Both the position numbers and the translations under genes were made by a program. Shown one piece after another: positions 1 through 5,941 of a DNA stretch of 5,941 nucleotides. This stretch comes from an uncultured Eubacteriales bacterium (GTDB lineage: Bacteria > Bacillota > Clostridia > Christensenellales > Christensenellaceae), in assembly GCA_900554725.1 (NCBI GenBank), contig USII01000069.1, positions 1 through 5,941 on the forward strand, read 5' to 3'. Position 1 is the stretch's first letter; every line of letters begins with the position of its first letter. The notes under the pieces were generated by a model, which saw only the letters and a program-made list of their open reading frames with translations, made no database searches and was not told where the DNA came from.

Positions 1-1960
1 CGCGATCATCTTTTTTAGCGCGCTGATCGCTATCTCTTTCATCGTTCTTACGGGAATCTCTATTCGCAAGTTCTGTGAGCAGGCGCTGAATCGCACGACA
101 GAGCGCAGAAAAAAGGAGGAAATGGAAGAGGCCTATGAAGAGAGGCCGGTAATCCAAAAAATTCAAAAAGCCGGGCATGGCCAGGAAAAGAACAGGAAGG
201 GTGTGGAGCGTGCCTACAAGAAGAGCTTTGAATACAAGAGCGGGAAAATTCCCTCAGAGCTGAAAAGCCTTTTTATTGAGGATATTGTGCCAGAAGATAG
301 TTTAGAAGAGGATGCCCTGGAAAGCTTTCCCGAGCCTGCAAAGGCCGAGGAGGTAGCCGCCGCACAGCCTTGGCTGGAAGAAATAGAAGAGCTACAGGAA
401 AGCCCTGCTGAGCAGAGCGGAGCGAAAGAGGCTCAGAAAAGCCGCGGCATTCCCCCGGCAGAAACAACTGTGCAGACAGGGCAGGGCCCTGCCACCGAAG
501 ACGGCGAAAAATCCCCTTACCAGATGCCGCCTATGGATCTGCTCAATCCCCCGGCATTAGCGCGCAGGGGCCGAGACGAAGCGCAAAATAAAGCGGCTGT
601 CTTGGAAAAGACGCTCCAGAGCTTTCATATCGATGCAAAGGTCATCCATACAAGCAAGGGGCCTACGGTAACGCGCTATGAGCTTCAGCCGGCCGCTGGG
701 GTAAAGGTGAGCAAAATTGTCAACCTCTCCAACGATATTGCCCTTAATATGGCGGCTTCCAGCATTCGCATCGAAGCGCCGATTCCAGGCAAAGCGGCCA
801 TTGGAATCGAGGTGCCAAACGATAAGAAATCCACAGTGACCATCCGTGAAATGCTGGATACGGATGAGTTTAAAAATCACAAGAGCAAGCTGGCCTTTGC
901 GGTGGGAAAAGATATTTCCGGAAAAAACATTTATGGAGATTTGGCAAAAATGCCGCATCTTCTCATTGCGGGAACAACAGGCGCTGGAAAGAGCGTCTGC
1001 GTCAACGGCATTATCATGAGCTATCTGTATCATACTCCGCCAAGCGAGTTGGAATTTGTAATGGTGGACCCGAAAGTCGTGGAGATGGAAATGTATAATG
1101 GCATTCCTTATCTCATCGGGCCGGTGATTACAGATCCGAAAAAAGCGGCGCAGGCACTCAACCAGTCTGTGACGGAAATGCTGAACCGCTATAAACTCTT
1201 TGCCCAGGCGGGCGTTAAGGATATTGACCGCTACAATCTTCACTGCCAGCAGAATGGGCAGCGGCCCATGAAAAAGCGCGTTATTATCGTAGATGAATTG
1301 GCAGATCTTATGATGGCAAGTGCCCATGAAGTGGAGGATGCCATTTGCCGCATCGCGCAGCTCGGCCGCGCCAGCGGAATCCACCTGATTATTGCGACGC
1401 AATCGCCAAGAGTGGATGTCATTACTGGGCTGATTAAGGCGAATATCCCCTCCAGAATCGCCCTTACGGTTTCTTCTGCCATCGATTCGCGCACCATCAT
1501 CGATATGGGCGGCGCAGAAAAATTGCTGTATAACGGGGATATGCTCTATATGCCTGTCGGCGCGAGCAAGCCAATGCGCCTGCAAGGATGCTATGTGACA
1601 GACCAGGAAAACGAACGCGTGCTGGAATACATTCGGGGGATGAGCGCGGAAAGCAACTATGATGAAGAGTTTGTAAGAGAGGTGGAATCTGCGCAGAGCG
1701 CCAAAGAACAGCAGGAGAATGAGAATGGATTTGAAGATGAGCTAATTCCCAAGGCGCTTCAACTTGCGCTGGAGTACGAGCAGATTTCCATTTCCATGCT
1801 GCAGCGCAGGCTGAAAGTCGGTTACGCGCGGGCAGCCCGCCTGGTGGATGAGCTGGAGGTCAATCATCTGGTTTCGCCGGCCGATGGCAGCAAACCGCGG
1901 CAGGTGCTTATCACATGGGAAGATTACTATAAAATGTTTGGCGGGGGAGAAGAGCATTGA
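1..1960 (+). CDS. ftsK: DNA translocase FtsK/SpoIIIE (5' end outside window)
   Basis: ATP-driven double-stranded DNA pump anchored in the division septum; it clears chromosomal DNA across the closing septum (or into the forespore in spore formers). The reading frame is open to the left edge (first whole codon at 2), so the ATG at 122 is internal. Codons 2-60 encode a hydrophobic stretch (AIIFFSALIAISFIVLTGIS) that fits the last membrane helix, followed by a charged, Glu/Pro/Gln-rich linker to about nt 530. The motor follows: alpha domain (about 530-850), Walker A GTTGAGKS at 971-994, Walker B VIIVDEL at 1280-1300 followed by ADLMM, and the IDSRTI segment near 1484. The C-terminus from about 1736 is the gamma winged-helix domain that reads orienting DNA motifs (LQRRLKVGYARAARLVDELE). 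The motif normally read as TQRPSVDVITG is here TQSPRVDVITG. The stop overlaps the rimO start. FtsK and SpoIIIE cannot be told apart from sequence. The family is certain; only the N-terminus is missing. Confidence 0.97.
   Translation, partial: AIIFFSALIAISFIVLTGISIRKFCEQALNRTTERRKKEEMEEAYEERPVIQKIQKAGHGQEKNRKGVERAYKKSFEYKSGKIPSELKSLFIEDIVPEDSLEEDALESFPEPAKAEEVAAAQPWLEEIEELQESPAEQSGAKEAQKSRGIPPAETTVQTGQGPATEDGEKSPYQMPPMDLLNPPALARRGRDEAQNKAAVLEKTLQSFHIDAKVIHTSKGPTVTRYELQPAAGVKVSKIVNLSNDIALNMAASSIRIEAPIPGKAAIGIEVPNDKKSTVTIREMLDTDEFKNHKSKLAFAVGKDISGKNIYGDLAKMPHLLIAGTTGAGKSVCVNGIIMSYLYHTPPSELEFVMVDPKVVEMEMYNGIPYLIGPVITDPKKAAQALNQSVTEMLNRYKLFAQAGVKDIDRYNLHCQQNGQRPMKKRVIIVDELADLMMASAHEVEDAICRIAQLGRASGIHLIIATQSPRVDVITGLIKANIPSRIALTVSSAIDSRTIIDMGGAEKLLYNGDMLYMPVGASKPMRLQGCYVTDQENERVLEYIRGMSAESNYDEEFVREVESAQSAKEQQENENGFEDELIPKALQLALEYEQISISMLQRRLKVGYARAARLVDELEVNHLVSPADGSKPRQVLITWEDYYKMFGGGEEH
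1943..1949 (+). promoter_or_regulatory. Ribosome binding site of rimO, supports a TTG start
   Basis: GGGGGAG lies seven bases before TTG 1957, inside the last codons of ftsK. The next in-frame ATG (1978) is 21 bases further on, too far from this site, and would remove the strand that leads into the first conserved cysteine motif. The spacing therefore favours the TTG. Confidence 0.75.
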
Positions 1961-3288
1961 AGGAAATAAAAATTGGTATGGTATCGCTTGGATGCTCGAA
2001 AAACCGCGTAGATAGCGAGCTGATGCTGGGCGCGCTGAAAAAGAAGAATTATGTTTTTACAGCCGATCCTGCGCAGGCAGATGCTATCATTATCAACACA
2101 TGCGGTTTCATCCAAAGCGCGAAGCAGGAATCCATCGATACGATTCTGGAAATGGCGGAGTTTAAAAAAACGGGGAACCTGAAAGCCCTGATTGTATGCG
2201 GCTGCCTTTCGGGGAGGTATCAGAAGGAGCTTTCCCGTCAGTTGCCGGAAGTGGATGCGTTTTTGGGCGTTACAGCTTATGATAAAATCGCCCAGGCCGT
2301 GGAGCAGGCGCTGCAGGGCCTGCATTTTGAATCCTACGATGCGCCCAAGGTAGAGGGCGATTATAAGAGCCGCGTTCTGACGACTCCCAGCCACTATGCA
2401 TATTTAAAAATTGCAGAGGGCTGCAATAACCGCTGTGCATACTGTGCAATTCCCTATATCCGCGGCGGCCTGAAAAGCCGTCCGATAGAGGAAATTCTTC
2501 AGGAAGCGGAGGTGCTGCTACAAAAAGGCGTGCGCGAGCTGATTTTAGTTGCGCAGGACACCAGCAAATATGGTGTCGATCTTGCTGGCAAAAGCATGCT
2601 CTGCCAGCTTATCGATGCTCTTGCGCCTCTGCCTGGCCTGAAATGGTTGAGGCTGTTATACTGTTATCCAGATGGCATTACGGATGAACTGCTGGATACC
2701 ATGTCCAAATATGGCAATATTGCCCGCTATCTGGATATTCCCATCCAACATCTGGCAGATCCGGTGCTTAGGAGAATGAACCGCAAAAATACTCACCGCT
2801 CAACCTATGAAGCCGTTGAGAGAATTCGCAAAAGATATCCGGATTTCATTTTACGCACGACGCTGATCGCCGGGTTCCCCGGGGAGACGCAGGAGGATTT
2901 TGAAATCCTGAAAAGAGGAGTGGAAGAGCTGCAGTTCGATCGCCTTGGAGTGTTTGCCTACTCAAGGGAGGATGGCACGCCTGCCGCGCGCTTGCCCGGG
3001 CAAATTCCCGAGCAGGTGAAGCAGGCGCGCGCTCGTGAATTGATGCTTTTACAGCAGGGAATTTCGCTGCGTGCCAACCAGAAGCGCATTGGCCAGAGGC
3101 TGGAGGTGCTGGTGGAGGAGTATCTGCCCGAAGAGAAGGTTTATCTGGCGCGCTCTTATGGGGAAGCCCCGGAAATTGACGGGGGCATTATCCTGCGCTC
3201 AGAGCAGCCGCTGGAATGCGGGAGCTTCTATACTGCCGCAATTGAAGATGCCAACGAATATGAGCTCATTGGAGGAATTGCAAAATGA
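1957..3288 (+). CDS. rimO: Ribosomal protein S12 methylthiotransferase RimO
   Basis: Radical SAM enzyme with two [4Fe-4S] clusters. The family adds a methylthio group to the beta carbon of a conserved aspartate in ribosomal protein S12 (Asp88/89 depending on numbering), in the cytoplasm. The 443-residue length is normal. The N-terminal UPF0004/MTTase domain has its three cluster cysteines at C13 (LGCSKN), C49 (NTCGFI) and C83 (CGCL). The radical SAM motif CX3CX2C is at C156, C160 and C163 (EGCNNRCAYC). RimO-type signatures follow: AQDTSKYG, LRLLYCYPDGITDEL, DIPIQHLADPVLRRMNR and AGFPGET. The C-terminal 70 or so residues fit a TRAM domain. The SLGCSKN start and the LYCYPDGIT block separate it from the tRNA enzymes MiaB and MtaB. 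The start is TTG at 1957, overlapping the ftsK TGA by three bases, with a good ribosome binding site upstream. The stop overlaps pgsA as ATGA, so translational coupling is likely on both sides. No missing key residues were seen. Confidence 0.97.
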   Translation: MKEIKIGMVSLGCSKNRVDSELMLGALKKKNYVFTADPAQADAIIINTCGFIQSAKQESIDTILEMAEFKKTGNLKALIVCGCLSGRYQKELSRQLPEVDAFLGVTAYDKIAQAVEQALQGLHFESYDAPKVEGDYKSRVLTTPSHYAYLKIAEGCNNRCAYCAIPYIRGGLKSRPIEEILQEAEVLLQKGVRELILVAQDTSKYGVDLAGKSMLCQLIDALAPLPGLKWLRLLYCYPDGITDELLDTMSKYGNIARYLDIPIQHLADPVLRRMNRKNTHRSTYEAVERIRKRYPDFILRTTLIAGFPGETQEDFEILKRGVEELQFDRLGVFAYSREDGTPAARLPGQIPEQVKQARARELMLLQQGISLRANQKRIGQRLEVLVEEYLPEEKVYLARSYGEAPEIDGGIILRSEQPLECGSFYTAAIEDANEYELIGGIAK

Positions 3289-3712
3289 AGTACAAAAATA
3301 TACCCAATGCCATTACCATCGGCAGAATTATTCTAGTGCCTTTCTTCATTTTGTGCTATTATCTAAATATAGAGCATTGGAACTACTATGCAGCTGCGAT
3401 CTTCATTGTGGCCGCGCTCTCGGATATGGCAGATGGCATGATTGCAAGAAAGTATAAGGTAGTCTCCAATATCGGAAAGTTTATGGATCCGATTGCGGAT
3501 AAGATACTTGCCATGTCGGCCCTGCTGCTCCTGATGGAATGGCAGAAACTTTCTGCATGGGTATGCATTATCCGATGATTTTACTGGAAAACCCGATCTT
3601 TTCCGTTTGGAATATCCCAATGGGAGAAATTCTGGTCTATATCAGCGTAGTCCTTTCCATTTGGTCGTGTATTGAATATATCGTACAGAATAAAAATTTA
3701 CTGAAGGGGTAA
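3285..3712 (+). pseudogene. pgsA: CDP-diacylglycerol--glycerol-3-phosphate 3-phosphatidyltransferase PgsA, disrupted by internal deletion and frameshift
   Basis: The family makes phosphatidylglycerol phosphate from CDP-diacylglycerol and glycerol 3-phosphate in the membrane, the committed step to phosphatidylglycerol and cardiolipin. Start ATG 3285 overlaps the rimO stop (ATGA), with GGAGGA at 3271-3276. Residues 1-97 include a first membrane helix (about 10-27) and the complete CDP-alcohol phosphotransferase motif with D47, D50, G51, A54-R55, G64, D68 and D72. The frame ends at TGA 3576-3578 after WVCIIR. Normal family members are about 180-195 residues. A family-like C-terminus (MILLENPIF, then VYISVVLSIWSCIEY and LLKG) is encoded in another frame from about 3575 to TAA 3710-3712. 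Between the two halves the usual segment containing the R-E...G-x-R region and the VxAAxxxGKxKT block is absent, roughly 40 codons and not a multiple of three. Without it a working enzyme is unlikely. It could also be an assembly or base-calling fault. If the stop is taken literally, the intact reading frame is 3285-3578 (97 residues). Confidence 0.85.
3704..3709 (+). promoter_or_regulatory. Ribosome binding site of recA
   Basis: AAGGGG lies seven bases before ATG 3717 and overlaps the last codons of the out-of-frame pgsA 3' end. No Firmicutes LexA box of the form GAAC-N4-GTTC and no convincing promoter was found in the 140 bases ahead of recA, so recA is probably read from an upstream operon promoter or from one I cannot see. 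Confidence 0.65.
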
Positions 3713-3716
3713 GAAA

Positions 3717-4733
<1,017 letters not shown>

Positions 4734-4757
4734 CAGTAGCCTGATGAAAAGTGCGGC

Positions 4758-4786
4758 AAAAAAGGAGCTGATGGGGCTCCTTTTTT
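4758..4786 (+). terminator. Rho-independent terminator after recA
   Basis: The inverted repeat AAAAAAGGAGC (4758-4768) and GCTCCTTTTTT (4776-4786) forms an 11-bp stem around a seven-base loop, with the G/C-rich part GGAGC/GCTCC directly followed by six T. It starts 25 bases after the recA stop and should end the ftsK-rimO-pgsA-recA transcript. The A-run on the left arm could also give some termination from the other strand. Confidence 0.88.
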
Positions 4787-4918
4787 GTGCTTTTTGGGAT
4801 GCCCGGGAAAAGCCGGAAGTGCAACGGCGGCAGGGAATATTCTGCTTTTTGGCGCATTTTTTATTTCTGCATATCTTTTGCGACAGGCCTACGCAATACT
4901 TTATAAAGGCATCCTTGC

Positions 4919-4947
4919 TTGCTATATGCGGAAAAATATAATATAAT
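4919..4947 (+). promoter_or_regulatory. Predicted sigma-A-type promoter for tlyA-nadK
   Basis: TTGCTA at 4919-4924 is separated by 17 bases from a perfect TATAAT at 4942-4947. An overlapping second TATAAT at 4937-4942 has TTGCTT (4915-4920) 16 bases upstream, so there are two registers for polymerase. Transcription would start near 4954, giving a leader of about 50 bases before the tlyA ATG. The position after the recA terminator and before a new pair of genes agrees with a promoter. This is predicted from the sequence only. Confidence 0.7.
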
Positions 4948-5002
4948 AAACTAATCCTTGGTTTTTATACAGGATCTTGATAAAAGAAAGCGGAAACGAT
5001 GT

Positions 5003-5806
5003 ATGGAAAAGCAGCGTCTTGATCTTCTCATGGTACAAAAAGGGCTTGCCCCAAGCAGGGAAAAGGCAAAAGCATTCATCCTGTCTGGGCAGGTGCTGGC
5101 CGATGGGAAAGCTGCAAATAAGGCGGGGGAAACATTCCCGCTGAATACGGAAATCACCCTCAAGGCAGAACCCTGCCCCTATGTCAGCAGGGGTGGACTG
5201 AAGCTTGAAAAGGCGATGGCAGAATTTTCCCTGTCGCTGGAAAATAAAATCTGCATGGATATCGGCGCATCTGCCGGGGGATTTACAGATTGTATGCTGC
5301 AAAATGGCGCTTCTATGGTATATGCGGTGGATGTGGGGTACGGTCAACTGGATTGGAAGTTGCGCAACGATGAACGAGTGATCGTGATGGAACGCACAAA
5401 TGCGCGCTATCTTACAGAGAAAGATATCCCTCTCCAGCCGGATTTTGCATCTGTGGATGTTTCCTTTATTTCTCTGCGCCTGATTTTTCCCGCGCTTGCC
5501 AGAATAGGTGTAAAAGAGGTTGTGACGCTCATAAAGCCGCAGTTTGAGGCCGGAAGAGAAAAAGTGGGAAAAAGGGGCGTTGTGCGGGATGCCTGTGTGC
5601 ATGAAGAAGTGATCCAAACGGTATTAAAGGGCGCGCGAGAATATGGCTATGCGGTGCAGCACCTCTCTTTTTCCCCGATTAAAGGGCCCAATGGAAACAT
5701 CGAATACTTAGCGCACTATCTGTTTGGCGCTGAAGAGCAGGAGATACCCACCAAAGCTGTTGTACAAAGTGCTCATGCGCTGCTCTCTTCGCGGGTGCAG
5801 CCATAA
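5003..5806 (+). CDS. tlyA: TlyA family rRNA (cytidine-2'-O)-methyltransferase / S4-domain protein
   Basis: SAM-dependent methyltransferase. Mycobacterial TlyA methylates ribose 2'-O positions in 16S and 23S rRNA; in Firmicutes the homologue (YqxC type, sometimes labelled hemolysin A) is assumed to do similar work, but its target is less settled. The 267-residue length is typical. Residues 1-60 are an S4 RNA-binding domain (RLDLLMVQKGLAPSREKAKA, GQVLADGK). Residues 60-250 are an FtsJ-like methyltransferase: SRGGLKLEKA (62-71), the SAM-binding loop DIGASAGGFTD (86-96), VDVGYGQLDW (109-118), DVSFISL (152-158), LIKPQFEAG (176-184) and SPIKGPNGNIEYL (224-236). K67, D152, K178 and E234 fit the K-D-K-E tetrad of 2'-O-methyltransferases. 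I chose ATG 5003 because the family begins right at the S4 domain; the in-frame TTG at 4958 lies almost at the predicted transcription start. The ribosome binding site is weak. nadK follows 51 bases later, a common pairing in Firmicutes. Confidence 0.93.
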   Translation: MEKQRLDLLMVQKGLAPSREKAKAFILSGQVLADGKAANKAGETFPLNTEITLKAEPCPYVSRGGLKLEKAMAEFSLSLENKICMDIGASAGGFTDCMLQNGASMVYAVDVGYGQLDWKLRNDERVIVMERTNARYLTEKDIPLQPDFASVDVSFISLRLIFPALARIGVKEVVTLIKPQFEAGREKVGKRGVVRDACVHEEVIQTVLKGAREYGYAVQHLSFSPIKGPNGNIEYLAHYLFGAEEQEIPTKAVVQSAHALLSSRVQP

Positions 5807-5839
5807 GCAGGTGGCCCTGAAAGGCTGTGACAATACTAC

Positions 5840-5847
5840 AGGAAGGA
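5840..5847 (+). promoter_or_regulatory. Ribosome binding site of nadK
   Basis: AGGAAGGA lies ten bases before ATG 5858. The nearer ATG at 5847-5849 overlaps this site and opens only a 19-codon frame ending at 5906, so 5858 is the proper start. Confidence 0.7.
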
Positions 5848-5857
5848 TGAACGCGAT

Positions 5858-5941
5858 ATGCCCAGCTTTGGCATATATACAAATCTTCAGAAAGACCCGG
5901 ATTTAAGCATTGCGAAAACGATTGTCGAACAGCTGAAAAAG
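5858..5941 (+). CDS. nadK: NAD kinase, N-terminal fragment (3' end outside window)
   Basis: NAD kinase phosphorylates NAD to NADP in the cytoplasm using ATP (or polyphosphate in some species). Only 28 codons are present, running off the right edge in frame. The start MPSFGIYTNLQKDPDLSIAK resembles the first beta strand and following helix of Firmicutes NAD kinases (pattern: short hydrophobic strand, N-x-x-K-D, then a helix containing a T-x-x-x-x-x-W/L pattern). The catalytic GGDG motif would lie beyond the window. The assignment rests on this short match plus the position directly after tlyA, where nadK (ppnK) is commonly found in Firmicutes. The ribosome binding site is good. No terminator or promoter was seen in the 51 bases after tlyA, so co-transcription is likely. 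Confidence 0.75.
   Translation, partial: MPSFGIYTNLQKDPDLSIAKTIVEQLKK

Noticed and set aside
557..1585. Long 342-codon - strand open frame opposite ftsK
   Set aside because: It lies wholly opposite the conserved FtsK motor domain, is rich in His/Arg/Cys as antisense frames are, and matches no known family; it is a shadow frame.
3570..3590. Programmed ribosomal frameshift in pgsA
   Set aside because: There is no slippery heptamer at the junction, and a frameshift would not restore the roughly 40 missing residues; a deletion explains the data better.
4830..4850. Possible second terminator: GCAGGG/TTCTGC hairpin followed by five T
   Set aside because: Only four Watson-Crick pairs plus two G-T wobbles around a four-base loop; too weak to support beside the strong hairpin at 4758-4786.
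4958..5002. Longer tlyA start at TTG 4958
   Set aside because: It sits about four bases after the predicted transcription start, has no ribosome binding site, and adds a Lys/Arg-rich extension absent from the family.
4922..5617. 231-codon - strand open frame opposite tlyA
   Set aside because: It mirrors conserved TlyA coding sequence, shows no family features and its 3' end falls in the promoter region; it is a shadow frame.

Overview
The window looks like chromosomal core DNA from a low-to-mid GC Gram-positive bacterium, most likely a member of the Clostridia (Bacillota). The evidence is the gene order ftsK/spoIIIE - rimO - pgsA - recA, strong GGAGG-type ribosome binding sites, a TTG start, four-base stop/start overlaps and the tlyA - nadK pair. 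Base composition looks close to 50% GC by eye, high for a typical Clostridium and compatible with groups such as Christensenellales, but the lineague below class level is a guess. All genes are on the + strand.

Positions 1-4733 form one tightly packed unit. It begins inside ftsK/spoIIIE, whose first transmembrane helices lie upstream of the window. It continues through rimO (TTG start overlapping the ftsK stop), pgsA (ATGA overlap with rimO) and recA (ATG four bases after the last pgsA-frame stop). A strong intrinsic terminator at 4758-4786 closes the unit. The grouping joins chromosome translocation (FtsK), ribosomal protein S12 modification (RimO), anionic phospholipid synthesis (PgsA) and recombination/SOS (RecA). 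This is a conserved arrangement in Firmicutes rather than a single pathway.

The main anomaly is pgsA. Its first 97 codons carry an intact CDP-alcohol phosphotransferase motif. The frame then stops at 3578, while the family-like C-terminus continues in another frame up to 3712. Comparison with ordinary PgsA length and order indicates that about 40 codons are missing at a junction near 3572-3578, and the loss is not a multiple of three. This is either a real lesion in a normally essential gene or an assembly/sequence error.

Positions 4734-5002 are intergenic, with the recA terminator and then a sigma-A-type promoter (-35 at 4919, -10 at 4942). That promoter should drive a second unit: tlyA (rRNA 2'-O-methyltransferase family) and nadK (NAD kinase), of which only the first 28 codons are present. 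I see no RNA genes, mobile elements, CRISPR arrays or novel multi-gene system here. Apart from the pgsA break, the window is ordinary housekeeping DNA.
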